DNA from: Arctopsyche grandis
Lineage: Eukaryota > Arthropoda > Insecta > Trichoptera > Hydropsychidae
Direction: 5' to 3'
Length of the DNA: 64,000 nt
Assembly: GCF_051622035.1 (NCBI RefSeq)
Contig: NC_135357.1
Coordinates: 14,445,001-14,509,000, forward strand
The position numbers were made by a program, and so were the translations under genes. The notes beneath the pieces are model-generated. The model made no database searches and had not been told where the DNA came from. It saw only the letters and a list, made by a program, of their open reading frames with translations. How positions within the stretch are numbered: position 1 is the first letter of the stretch; each line of letters starts with the position of its first letter. Below, one piece after another: positions 28,352 through 41,400 of this stretch.

Positions 28352-29052
28352 ACTAGTGATTACATCCCAAATGTGAATCACTACCAGGATAACCGCCGCT
28401 ACGAAACTCGCGCACGCGGGTTTCCTGTCGCACGAAAATTCGTCGCACAGGAAAATTGCCTTTCAGAAAACTGCTCAAATATTGCTCAGCAAATGCTTTT
28501 TTTACGAGATTTTTATTCGATGCGGTGCAAACGATCGAAAAGCGTCAGACAGACTGAACCACAGATTAACGACACGTGTACCTTATGCGTGCGCACTACT
28601 CGCACTTACACTAAGCGAAATCTACCCGAAGTCCCGACATACCTACCCTGTATACGTTCTGTGCTTCTGATACTTTAGTTCCGAATTTTTCCTTATTAAA
28701 TTATTAAAAACTCGCCAGAAAGATCCAACTCAATTTTAATAATTACCATTTCAATAATTGCATCTGTGCACATCGAAAGGTTACTCGTCATCTGATGTGC
28801 AATTTTTCATTCGTGAAGTCGAGAATTGCGTTTAAAGCAGCCATCCAGTTAATCTGTGGTTCAATCTGTCTGGCGCTTTTCGATCGTTTGCACCAAACCC
28901 ATTTTTATTATATGCTGAGCAATATTTGTGCAGTTTCCCGTACGGCAATTTTCCTGTGCGACGAATTTTCATGCGACAGGAGACCCGCGGGAGCGATTTT
29001 CGTAGCGGCGGTTATCCTGGTAGCGATTCACATTTGAAATGCAATCACCGAA
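28352..29052. mobile_element. Large palindromic MITE, split by a nested element
   Basis: The left arm (28352-28505) with AATCACTACCAGGATAACCG is mirrored by the right arm (28915-29052). Both arms carry an ATTTTCCTGTGCGACGAA-type segment, and the right end is CAATCACCGAACC, linking it to the GGTTCGGTGATTA family. The hAT-like MITE at 28517-28900 sits near its centre. A degenerate single arm of the same element is at 55098-55212. No clear target duplication was found. Confidence 0.65.
28517..28900. mobile_element. 384-bp hAT-like MITE (copy 2)
   Basis: This is the inverse-orientation relative of the element at 15342-15710, with the same GGTGCAAACGATCGAAAAGC termini and highly similar interior. 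It is flanked by a perfect 8-bp duplication ATTTTTAT (28509-28516 and 28901-28908). It is inserted inside the larger palindromic MITE. Confidence 0.8.
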
Positions 29053-29116
29053 CCTTGTTAATGATGTATGAAGTATGTACATAAATATAAAAAATCGAAT
29101 AAGATAACAAAAAACT

Positions 29117-29666
29117 GGTGCTACTTTAGTATGCAATTTACCTTAGCATGTGATCTACCTTCAAATCGCAATCGACTATTTTTTTTATTTGTATCGTAGC
29201 AACGACCTATTAATTATAATTTTTCCTGACGCCCCATAATGTTGTCGAAGCATTTCTATCAAAAATCATATCAGCAGTGAAGAAAATACCGACCCTAACA
29301 ACCTAATCTTAAATGAATAGGGCTAACCCTAACCTAACCTAACCTAACCTGATTCTTAAATAAATAGGCGGTGGCTGCTAAGATGTGTTTTTTTTTAGTT
29401 TTATTTCATCAATATTTTCACAAAAAAAAAAACATATCTTAGCAGCCAACACCTACATATTTATTTAAGGTTCAGGTTAGGTTAGGCTAAGTTAAGGTTG
29501 GCCCTATTCATTTAAAATTAGGTTGTTAGGGTCGGTATTATTCAATCTCACTATCACACGCGAGAACTGAGATAGGGAGATAGCATATTAAAGTAAAAAC
29601 GTGAAGGTAGATCGCATACTAAAGTATGTGGATATGTAAAGGTAGACTGCATACTAAAGTGGCATC
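29117..29666. mobile_element. Merlin/IS1595-like MITE with telomere-like hairpin
   Basis: The ends GGTGCTACTTTAGTATGC and GCATACTAAAGTGGCATC match those of the element at 35907-36509, as does the first part of the interior (TATTTGTATCGTAGCAACGA). The centre (about 29290-29545) is a hairpin whose arms carry CCTAACCTAACCTAACC and GGTTAGGTTAGG. The flanking 8-mers agree only partly, so the target duplication is uncertain. Confidence 0.6.
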
Positions 29667-29720
29667 AAAAATTTTTCGTCAAATTATGTAGTTAGGTGGA
29701 CTAAAAAATTATAGATGATT

Positions 29721-29999
29721 ATCGGAAGGACCAAGCGGAGAAAGATGGAGTACCTCGGACACATGATACGAGGTCCAAAATACGAATTTCTCCGTTTGAT
29801 AACCATGGGGAAAATAGAAGGAAAAAAATGAATTGGCAGGAAAAAGTTATCTTGGCTTCGAAACATGCGCATGTGGACCGATATGAGCGCCGAAGAGGTG
29901 TTCCGAGCCGCTGAAGACCGATGCGGATATCTTCAAATAATCGACGAGGTGGTCGCCAACGTCCGGATGCGGACAAGGCATTAACAAGAAGAAGAAGAT
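29721..29999 (+). mobile_element. 3' fragment of a non-LTR retrotransposon
   Basis: The plus strand reads RRKMEYLGHMIRGPKYEFLR, then after one stop IGRKKLSWLRNMRMW and AEEVFRAAEDRCGYLQIIDE, ending at a stop followed by a GAAGAAGAAGA tail. I recognise this as the C-terminus common to insect endonuclease-reverse transcriptase elements. The internal stop and 5' truncation show it is dead. Confidence 0.65.
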
Positions 30000-30167
30000 C
30001 GGAAGGACTTAAAACATTAGTAAATGCAAATAATTTAAATAATACATCAGCACCAATCGACGGTAACTTAATATATTGCCATTGCATAATTTTCATTATT
30101 AACAAGAGAATCATCGCAGACACGTTTTATTTTTATTTTTAATTGAAATGCTACCGCGACCTATGAA

Positions 30168-30344
30168 GGATTCGGCGATTATTGCGCATTAAACGCTCGA
30201 CAAAAATCAATATATCAGAACATCTGGCAGCCGAAAAGTCCATCATACTAACGAGAACTATCATATTAACGAGAATTCGAGTGCCTAATATTCCGCATTC
30301 GCGATTGTCGTGGCGAGCTGAATGTGAGTAGTAATCCATTTACC
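30168..30344. mobile_element. GGTTCGGTGATTA-family MITE, 177 bp
   Basis: The element starts GGATTCGGCGATTATTGCG and ends GTAATCCATTTACC. The flanks CCTATGAA (30160-30167) and CCTATGTA (30345-30352) are an 8-bp duplication with one change. The middle (CATCTGGCAGCCGAAAAGTC then CATCATACTAACGA) is shared with the copy at 48998-49202. Confidence 0.7.
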
Positions 30345-30379
30345 CCTATGTAGTAAGAACAAATAAAATGTTTCGAGGC

Positions 30380-30671
30380 TCGGTATTGGCGCGGAAAAGT
30401 AGTGCTACGGCCATAGCAACGAAGCTTCCCTCGCAGTGTGCGATTTGCGGGCCGCAAACTGCGACTGGCGATTAACGATCGGTTGTTGGCGCTGAACCGG
30501 CGAGTGGTGAGTGCGGTCTGCGATCTGCGGTTTGCGGTCTCCGGTCTCCGATCTCCGGTCTCCGGTCTTTCGGCAGAAAACCGGCTTGTCATTTCTTTCT
30601 CCAAAGGCTCCAGAGGCTCCAGAGGATCCGAGACGTCGACTCTTTCCACGTCGGTTCCCTTCAACGCCACC
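30380..30671 (+). promoter_or_regulatory. GC-rich candidate first exon/promoter of the Tudor gene
   Basis: About 290 bp is strikingly rich in G and C (repeats of CGGTCTCCGGTCTCC type and duplicated CCAGAGGCTCCAGAGG). It ends in a good donor, AACGCCACC|GTAAGTTAC, at 30671/30672. The Tudor start codon at 32404 is preceded by an acceptor (TTGATTTTCAG|GCCACGATG), which calls for an upstream non-coding exon, and this is the best candidate. The link is inference and no transcript evidence is available here. Confidence 0.35.
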
Positions 30672-31162
30672 GTAAGTTACTTCAAATACGAACACTCCTT
30701 TGTACGAATTATGTCAACCGTCTGCTCTTGTATCAACATTTATCTTTCGAGCGATGAAACGAACCTCGTGGTTTTTGCGCCTTTTTTCCCAAAAACCTTT
30801 GTTCCCTCGTCACCCTCGACACAATCAAAATGTCCATATCGGTAGTTTTCAACCTACAGTATGCACCGATATTCTGACCGATTCGCTAAAATTTCAATGC
30901 AAAACTGAACCTCTTTTCACCCATGTGCTCGCGTGCTCGTTTCACCTAGGCTAAAAATCACTCGTATATAGAACAGCATATGTTCGGTATCCAGTCAAAA
31001 TGTTAAAAACAATGATTCAACATTCAATTATATCAGGGAATATGAACTTATGAATAAGAGGTAGATCAGTAGTGGGTAGTCCGAGTGGTTTTGGTCCCAT
31101 CTCCTTTTTTTTAGTTCGAATAGTCTGCATTTATACATTTCGAAATATTTTACTTGTTTTAA

Positions 31163-31667
31163 CCCTTTACCCGCGGCAATAAATATAGCGAACAAGCCCT
31201 GTACGCGGCACCTTTTTCGCGAATTTGGCAATCGAGTTTTCGACCTGAAATACAGATTTTAATATTTACTCAAGTAACCAGATATGTTAATTAACACTTA
31301 AAGTATTATTTTAAACAATAAAATACATAATATATCTCGTAGTTTTGGCTTAATTGTCAAATAATCATTCTTCATACAATTGAGACGCATCGTCGCCGTT
31401 GTTCAAAATACGTGACGTCACATAAACGAGGTTTCAGTATGGCTCCACAAAAAACTAATTTTGACTGGTATATATTCATTTTAAGCCTATTGAATAGATG
31501 GCATTCAACTCAGTAATATATTCAACCTATTTTGAACCTTAAAATAGTTGAAATAGGCGCATATAAGACTCAAAATACCGTGCAAAGTTCAGAAATTCTA
31601 TGGAAAAACAGCCGCGCTACAGACTTGTCGCGCAAAGCTTCCATAGAAGACTGCCACGGGCAAACGG
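31163..31667. mobile_element. piggyBac-like MITE, 505 bp
   Basis: The element is bounded by TTAA on both sides (31159-31162 and 31668-31671). The left end is CCCTTTACCCGCGGC and the right end, reversed, is CCGTTTGCCCGTGGC. TTAA insertion and CCYTTTRCCCG-type termini are typical of piggyBac. No transposase is readable. Confidence 0.75.
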
Positions 31668-31671
31668 TTAA

Positions 31672-32403
31672 ATATGTTCGCCATCTTTGCTGGATAAATT
31701 GTTTATTTCATCATCACGTCTATGGTTTTTGATAATAATCTGTTTCTCTCCATTCTCCAGGCTGCACTCATTAGACTAAATATTCTTTCGCAAATTGCAT
31801 TGGAATGTGGAATTGAGAGGATATGAGCCACAATTTCATACAAATTAATGCCAGCGGAATGGTCTTTAAAATAATGTTATCCATTTCTCATATATTGTTT
31901 TTTTCTACTTTACTTTGATCATATTCAGTAAAAAATTGTTAAATAAACAGACATCTTCGTATAGAAGCTCAATATCGCGAGTAATTGTTTTGTTAATTCT
32001 TTAATTGACGAAAATTCAATTTCCACGTTTGGTTTTAAGGACAAAACTTATGATTGAAATTTGTTACTTTTGAAGCCGAACCGTTTCTGTACAAAAATTA
32101 AGCAAGCCTCTTTACTATATACATATGTACATTTTTGTATATACAAATTTTGTTAAGTCGAGATTTTCAGAGGCAATGCGGTACTCGGGATTTGTCTGTT
32201 GAACTCCTCCCTATTTGACAGTCCCTCTCAAATAGGGACGTCTGCCAACCCTGGTCTCGAGTGACTTGAGTGATTTGGAATTCGGAAAATCATTGGGATA
32301 AACAAAATAATTGGTTTTAAAGCTATAACACTGACTATTTATATGCAACTCAACCGATGTCGTTAATAAAACAAGATGAAAATGACTTGATTTTCAGGCC
32401 ACG
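31672..32403. other. Intergenic/5' leader stretch, nothing further recognised
   Basis: AT-rich DNA without coding signal. Its last bases before 32404 form the acceptor that precedes the Tudor gene start codon, so most of it may be the first intron of that gene. Confidence 0.4.
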
Positions 32404-35400
32404 ATGGATCATGCTGGATCTAGTGATTGGGATTCCAAGGACAATGACCTTTCGGAGACAAACGATCCGTAATGCAATAGAAACAATTATATAGCCTGAA
32501 ATATAATACTTCAGTCAGTTTTAGCGCTATAATGATGGATTTATTTATTTTAGCTTGGATCCATTTACAGTATTTGTCAACAAAATACCGAAGACAATGG
32601 GTGATGTATCATTAAGGGAAATGTTGGAAGTGCATGGCACTGTGGTTTCTTTTTATGCACCACCATCTCATCCATTAGATGGACTCTCATACGCCCTGTG
32701 TAAATATGAAAGCCCGTGGTTTGTACCTATTCAATTTAATGTATTTACTATCACACAAATTTATTATTATTTTCGTTGTCATCACGATTACAAACGTTCA
32801 TTTATTTTTAGGCACGCTCAAGCAGCAATTCATGCATTAAATGCGAAACAGCCACTTCACCTACAAGTCAATTTGGCAAAGGTGAGTTTTCCTTTTTTAT
32901 ATATAAAATACATAAACTAATATGATAAGTGTGATAAACTAATCTTATTTTCCTTTATCCGATCACCGAAGGTATAATTTCGCCCAAGTTAGAAATCTCT
33001 ATAAATTTACCTTTGAAGTACAAAAGTAACATCCAAAATAGTCGATTTTTTCAGGTTATAAAATACCATAGTTTATATTTTATAATTGTTCGATTATAAA
33101 ATATAAATTTTGATATCATCCTATTATATTATTTGAGTGCTCTATTAGAATAATTACATATAACACTTTGCAAGCGGGTAGGTCGTGCAGACGCCTGATT
33201 TCGCATGTTTTCGCGGATAATTGTTGACACTCACTAACGTTTGTATAGGATTAATTATAATTGAAATTCACGAAAGCAACCTACAATACCGAAAAGGTGG
33301 ACGTCTCACGAAAAACTACATCTACATAGATTTCATTTTGGGGTGAAATAGGATTCTCATGGGAAATATTAATTAACACTTTGACAACGGGGCGTATTCA
33401 ATATGAATGTGCGCGTGGAGCGGGGCGAATTCGCGACTTTTCGCAAAAGACACTTTGTATCCAAAAAAATGGAATAACTTTTTAACTATAGCATATTTCT
33501 ACGCGAAACTTGGAGAAGTTATAGAATATGATATTATCTAAATTATTAACGTCTAATTTTACAAAAATATTATCTCTTCAGGGGGTGGTTCTGAAACAAA
33601 TGCACCCTATAAGGTTTTATGTGTTAAATATATGCATATATATATATTTTGAACAATTTAACATCTGTGCCGATGGGACACATATCTACTCAATACAAAA
33701 AAAATGGGTTCACGATTTTACGACGTTTTTATGACGGTCGAAATGATGTTATATGAAATGATTCGTGTGTTTTCAAAGTCGAGCAACTTTAACTAATAAA
33801 ACATTAGACGCAGTCATGGAGATTGTACGCGTATACAATATACATATGGTTATGTAGTACATATTTTATGTGATTGTCCAAAGCAGTGATCCACAACCAG
33901 TAAGCGCGTTTTATTTTTTACACGATTATACTTTTTCTTTCTATTTCAGTATCTATCATATAACAATCTTTTTGAGTTCAAATTATAAAAATAAAAATAT
34001 TGTATTACAACGTAGAATATTGGCTTTTATATATGTAAAATATAATTTATATAAAGGTACTTCCAAAACATTGATAATCGCCTAAATTTACTTGGAACCT
34101 ATTTTTTTGGAAGGTTACCAATAAAAATAATGAACCGAGAAGATTTTGTTTGTACGCAATATTGCCGATGCTTATTTTGAAAACCTTTTTTTTTTAGTAA
34201 AATTTCCCCGAAAGTATCGAACCCATGCATTTGTCACGATTTTCCTTTGATAAAAAAAAAGCCGCCGCTGCACTTGTGACACTCTTTAGGCCCATAATTT
34301 ATGGGGGTAATAGAGAAGTTTGGAAAGCAAAATGGAGTGTTAGTGTGTTGATAAAACATTATTTTTGCGTAATTATTAACAGAAAATTATATGGTTGCGT
34401 TCCACGATTTGCGAATCACTTACAATTCGCCTAAGCATTGCGCGTACATTCACGGTTGTGATATGATATGATACTCTGACCGCGGTGATATTTGAATTAA
34501 ATAAAAATACAATGAGAATTTTGTATGAGATCATGTATGTAATTACTAAGAATCAATTGAAATCAATAAAAATCAATGAAAATTTAAAATAAACCAAAAT
34601 CTATAGCACAAGTTCTTGAAAAATTAAACGTTTTCTTTTTGTTCGATATGTCGGTGAAATTTAAAAAATATGATCATTTTTTTTCGAAATAATATTATAT
34701 AAACCCCAATTGAGACATATATTGTCTTAAAACAAAATATTATGGCGCGTATATGTGTGGGATCCCATCTCAAAGTGCGCAGTATCGACGAAGTGGAATC
34801 CACGTTCCCCGTCACAGCGCAAGGTTTACCGAGGACGTGGATTCCGCGTTCCCCGTCGTTAACGAGTTAAGAACGGGTGTGACATATGTCAAACATATGT
34901 TACGAGTTCAAATGGTTCCACGAGAAAAAATATATAGAACAGATTCCTATTTTATCATTTACATATGAAGTACTCGTGTTTTTACCCGGATTCGCTCGGT
35001 ATTTGTAATATATACAGCTTAAACATGGCGAAACTAATATTAAATATTCATTTGTATTCATTCATATATCGATATCGTCGTCATAGAAATTTTGATTTGT
35101 TTTCGATGCTACCAACAAACCTTACATGCAGTCTCTTTCGAAATTATATATTAGATATATCCAGTTACAGAGTTGTAGATAATTTATATATAAAGTATAT
35201 ATCCAGTTACCAAGATGTAGATAATTTATATATGAAGTATATATCCAGTTACAAAGATGTAGATAATTTATATATGAAGTATATATCCAGTTACAGAGAT
35301 TACAAGCGCAGACTAAGTAAACACGAGAATTCTTGTGACCCGCTTGCAAAGTGATAGTATACATATATGTATGTATATAAGAACAATTAATTGTAAACCA

Positions 35401-38400
35401 TTGACATGTCACTTTCCATTGGCAGAGATTCTGAAGATTTTGTTTAATTTAATATTCTATGTTATACTAAAAAATAAAGTTGATTTTTTTTGGTATTGAT
35501 TCTAGAAAAAAAATAATGAGAAGAAAAAGCGCAGTCCAAACGAAGTACGTTTTATAAATATTTATGTTTATTTTAATTATATTATACACATCAAAATATT
35601 GATTTAAAAATTACTTACAGAATCGACACCCCCAAAACAGTTATTTTCAGCAAAAGAAAAATGGAAATAATAATAATAAACAACAGTACGATGATAAAAA
35701 ATTTACAGATAATACGAGAGGGTAAAACACGTATATTTTGATTATGGTCATTTTTAAATACATATTGTATGATAATGTTTTTGTATGTATGTAAAAAAAA
35801 ACTTTACTTTTCTAGCTTTCTTATGTAACCTTACAGAAATTTGATAGCTCAGTCATAAAAAAATGAGTTTATTCTAGCAATATAAATAAGTAAAGGTGAT
35901 TTTGTTGGTGCCACTTTAATATTATCGACTTTTTTTTATTTGTATCGTAGCAACGACCTATTTATTATAATTTTTTATTTTTTCCTGCCGACCCATAATG
36001 TTGTTGAAGCATTTCTATCAAAATATCGTCAGCAGCGAAGAAAATGCGGTTGAATTTTTACGACAACGCAATCTTCTTGATGTTGCACAAGATGCAATGC
36101 CTTGTCATCCAAACATTTTTATACGTGTACCATTTATCGGCCCGGCAAATAAAAAGAATGCCCCTTTAAAATAGCTCACATGACAGATTCGGTTTTAACA
36201 AAAATAAATACTGACCCTAACGACCGAGAAAATGAGAGGCGCACCTCAATCATATTTGCTGGAAAGCGTTAAGAAAGAACGAAGACGATTTGTTTTTGAC
36301 ATTTCTAAATGACATAAGACATGTGTATCGACGTTAATGTACAAATAAAGTTTAATTTGTTATCATTGTGTATTTTTTTTCTCTATAAATGATCGGGTAA
36401 CATTTTCAAGCAGAAATGTAAGGTAGACCGCATATTAAAGTAAAAACGTGAAGGTAGATCGCATACTAAAGTAGATATGTAGAGGTAGACCGCATACTAA
36501 AGTGGCACCATTTAGTTTTGAAGTGCATGAAATAAAAACCAAGTTACTTGGGTATCATACTAGGATTTTTTCATATTTCCATATTTAAATATATGTATAA
36601 TTACGGTCAATAATCAAGAAATTATTCACCAGGTATGGTAAATTTCTTATTTACATTTATTTATTTTTCAGTTCATATGGTAAATTTCATAGAATAAATC
36701 AAAGGGCTAGTGGTATGAATGCTGAATATGATAAAAAGGTAATTTATTTCTATTATTTTACTCGGCTCTGCTAATTTTCTATAAATGGGTATTATTTTAT
36801 AATTTATTTATTTGTAGAAAGATGAAAGTTATCATAAGACTGACATGCTTGATTTTTCCGAAAATAAATCAAATAGCAAAGCACCATTGAATAATTCTTT
36901 CAACAATAAAAAAAATGATATGAATTCGTCTGAACAGTTTTTTACTGCCACCAAGAACCATTTTCAAAGGGTTAGTGGTATGAATGTTGAATTTGATCAA
37001 AAGGTAATATAAGTTATTTCTATTATTTTACTCAGCTCTGCTAATTTTCTATAAATGGGTATTATTTTATAATTTATTTATTTGTAGAAAGATGACAGTT
37101 ATGATAAACCTGACAAGCTTGATTTTTCCGAAAATAAATCAAGTAGCAAAGCACCGTTGAATAATTCTTTCAAAAATAAAAAAAATGATATTAATTCGTC
37201 TGAACAGTTTTTTACTGCCACCAAGAACTATTTTCAACAGATGAATAATATCGATGAAACATCCAAAATTGGAAAGATGTGGAATGTGATAAAAGAGGAT
37301 AAAGTAAGTTTTATGACAATATACCTGTATGATGATCCCGTAAATATTTAAATGTTATAAATAAATATTCAGGATCTTGAAAGATTCTGAAATTTTACAT
37401 CAACTATAAAGGCCGATATATTTGAAAGTGGCGTGAGTACTCATTTCTTGATTTTGAGAAATATCTCGCAAAACATTAAATATAATGTTTTGCGTTTTAT
37501 AATATTTATACATATATACTGGTGGCCTGTAATATAAATTATGGACAAGAAGTGATATCAATTTGCGAGTTAAGTCAAATCAAAATAATGATTTTGAAAC
37601 TGACAATAAGACTTCCGCAACTTAATAATGACTATTATTTATATACATACATACATATGTAGTAAAATATCGCAATTGTATATTTTCCAGGAACCGGCTA
37701 TTTTGAAAATATCTCAAAAATGCCCATCGTGCAGTCAGTCGCCTGGTGGCAAAATAAAATTTGGATATTCTTTTGCATCTTCAGCCGATGATTTTAAAGA
37801 GTAAATTTTATTTTCCATATATTTTTTGGCTAGTTATTTGATTTACAAAATAATGACATATAAATGTAATGTTTCAGTATCAATAAATCACAAGAGACTT
37901 CACCGGAAAAAAATGACGATTTAAAGTTAGTCTTTAAATATGTTTATTATTAACATATAAATTGTATTTCATATTTCGTTACCTTTTTTTCTTACATGAA
38001 ATTAGGGTGGTGTATGACGATTTTGAGGAAGGATATGAATTTGTGATAACACTTGTCGAGCATTTACCAAACAAAACATGGATTTGTCTACTAACAAGTG
38101 TCAAATTTAAAGATTTCTATAATTCTCTGTTTGCTGAATTTGCCAATGAGTGTAATAAAAATCTCAACAGTTCCACGGCTGTGTAAGATTACCCACATAC
38201 GTATCTTAATTACAATATATTTGCATATTCTTATTATCTTAAATGTTTTAATATTTTATTTAGTGACGAGAATACCAATATAGTAGCTGTTTGCATCTTG
38301 GAGAATCGTGAAAAAGTGTGGTACCGGGCTATTGAATTTGTCAATGGAAAATTCTCTTTAATTGATAGGGGCGTAGTAATCCATGAATCTCAAACAACTC

Positions 38401-41400
38401 ATAAAATTGCTTGTCCAGAAAGGTTTGAAGAAATTCCAAAATTTTGTGGTATTTTACGAATTCTATCGGATTCTGCTGAAAATTTTAAGGTAATACAATT
38501 ATGAAGTAATTTTTGAGACGTTGATACATTTAATGATTTCCCCCAATGTTTGTAGCTGGCCATTAAAACTTCACCATTTGTTCTTTCAATTTTACCACTA
38601 TTGGTAGATTTGAATTGAACTATTAGGTTATTGCTCTGTGTGGTGAATGGATTATTCCCCACAAGAGTATTGCTTGTGGTTTTCTCGTATATGCTTTTGT
38701 GAGGAGAATCATAAAATCTATATGTATGAGGAATTCATACCTTATCTTGTTGACACTTTTCTTATATTTCTAACAACCCCCCTCCCCTTAAAATCAACTG
38801 GAAACTCAATTAATTTAAATATTAGCAACATTAAAAAATAATATTACAACAAATATTGGAATTACATCATATTTAAAATTTGATTTTAGGTAGATGAAAG
38901 TATGCTTTGGAAAGTTTCATACAACAATGGGAAAAGTTGCATAGTAAGTTACAAAAATATAATAGGCCTACTGGAAGATTGGAATCCCACCGATGATACT
39001 GATAAATCGCAAAAAAGTCACATTAATAAAACACCAAAAATTGATAACAAGGAACCAGCAGTAACAAGTAATGATTGTATAATTTATAATACATATCTAT
39101 CTACATACGATAGTAAATAATTTTTAACTGCAAATACACATATTTCCTTTCACAGAATCTCTTGAAAGTTTTCCGAAAATTGCATCGCCCCTGAAGAACG
39201 CTATTGATGCCATAACAAATAAAAAGCATTTCGAAATGAACTTATTTGAACAGTAATAATATATTACATAATTATTCTGGGTATATGTAAATTTGATTTA
39301 TATATATATAAAATTTTATATACTTTTTAGAAATGCATTGATACCTCAAAGTGGTCAAACTATAGTCATTGTTAACTATGTCAACTCCAAAGAAATTTAC
39401 ATAAGGCTCCATGGAACAGCAAACGACAAAGAGTATACCAACATATTAAATGGCGTTGCCATAGCATCAGATTATGCAGCAATTCTATCTGATCCACCAG
39501 AAATCAACACAATGGTTTTATGCAAATATGAAAAGGGGTATTATAGGGCAAAGGTCGTGTCGGTTAAAGATGGCTACTTCAATGTCAATTTCATAGACAT
39601 TGGAAAATTCGCATTAGTAAAATTGTCAGATATGAAAGAATGCAAAGGTTCTCTAAATGAAAGGCCTGTGTTGATAGCACGCATTACATTACAAGGTTGG
39701 GAGCGCATACATCCAAATGAACCTTCTCCGAATATACAAGATTTCATAAACGACATAATTAAAAACGAAACGCCTATCTCTATGGTAATTATATTTAGTA
39801 TATGTACATATTTGGCGACCTATACATAAAAAAATTTACAATTTATGTTATGTTTTTGATTTCAGACATTTGATGATTTTCAAAATGGAGTTCAACTCAA
39901 AACGCAATTGTCTAAAACAGACATAAACCAAAAATTGACTGATATGACTATGTCAGTTTTAGATAAACTAAAAAGGGACAAAAAAAAACCTTACGGTATT
40001 GATTTTATTATTATTAATTTTCAATATAATATAATATCTTCATTTACCAAGTACGTCTTTATATGCTAATTTCAGAATTAAAAGTAATTATGATTAGTGA
40101 CGTGGTAATCCTCGATTTTGATGATTTAGTTGCTACTCCAAAGCCAGTTAAACTAATCTTATTAGACACTTCACAACTATTGACCACACAATACATAACA
40201 TGCACAAAATATGATATGGAAATGATATCACGTTTCCAAATACTCACAAGACAAGTATGTATTTTATCATCGACCATTGAAAGAAATATTACGTTTAGAT
40301 CAGCAAAAATATTGTAATTGTTTTTCTTTTTAAGATCAATGACTATTGTAATAATCAACCTGAACACTACTTACCTAGAGAGAACGAAATGTGCTTAGCA
40401 CTTTACGAAAAAGGTAAGTTATTCCTATATTGAAAAAGTACATAAATTCCATCATCAAAGTATTTTTAAAAGCTTTTTTTTACGATTCTCTAATAAATTT
40501 AAGATGCTCTATTTAATCTGTTTCGCCAAACATATGAGATGACTTCCTCTGCTTATTCGTTTCATAACTTAAAATTCCTTAAGACTTCACTTCTATCGTT
40601 TAAGTTTCTTGCAAATGTGTTCTATCGGCTAGTCCAATTATGAGAAATATTTCGTATTTTTTCAATTTTGAAAAGTAGACTCATGCAGTTTATAGAAAAA
40701 GTTTAACAGTCATTAGACACAATTTAGATACAACTGTTAAACTAAATTTTATCTGAAACTTGTCATGTTGGGTAAATCGAATGATGGAGTAACCTTTTTA
40801 CGAGCCGATATTCCACATTTGATTCAACAACATTACAACTCATAAGGAAGATCTTGGGATATATGTGTGCACAAAATGTAACAGTTGCATATTTAAGTTT
40901 TCGATAATTTCCTTTTTAAAAAAATTATATAATTTTGTCTATAGGGAGAAAACTGAGTTATATAAAGACTAAATAAGAATCATATAATATTAATTGAATT
41001 AGGGTTTATCATCTTTCAATATGTACATGAAGGATGATTTTAAAATATGTGATTATATTTTCACCAAATCGTTTATTTCAGATGACTCTTGGTATAGAGC
41101 ATTCGTCGTTAGAGAGGATGGTGAAAATGTTAAAGTGCAATTCGTTGACTATGGTAACGTTGCTATACTTCACATGACGAAAATAAAAAAAATTGTTTCG
41201 GACTTTACAACTTTGCCAATCATTGGTTGTATGTGTGAAATATCTGGTACGTGTAAATATTATATTATCATATATTTATTGTTATTGTGTAGTTTTTCAA
41301 TATGATAAATTTTATTTTTCAGGCGTTCCAAATGACGCTTCTGTTAAACAGGAAGTAATTAAATTCTTAATGCTTCAGGAGAATAATATCATTGAAGTTT

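Noticed and set aside
34965-35354. A 129-codon plus-strand frame with a repeated ISSYQDVDNLY module
   Set aside because: It is produced by the 42-bp tandem repeat, which is open on both strands because its length is a multiple of three. It lies inside a Tudor gene intron and has no homology I recognise.
38556-38618. A possible extra Tudor gene exon starting TTTGTAG|CTGGCC
   Set aside because: It leads to an in-frame stop (AATTGA) after 20 codons, and exon 12 joins exon 13 (38890) directly in phase with a continuous Tudor-like protein.
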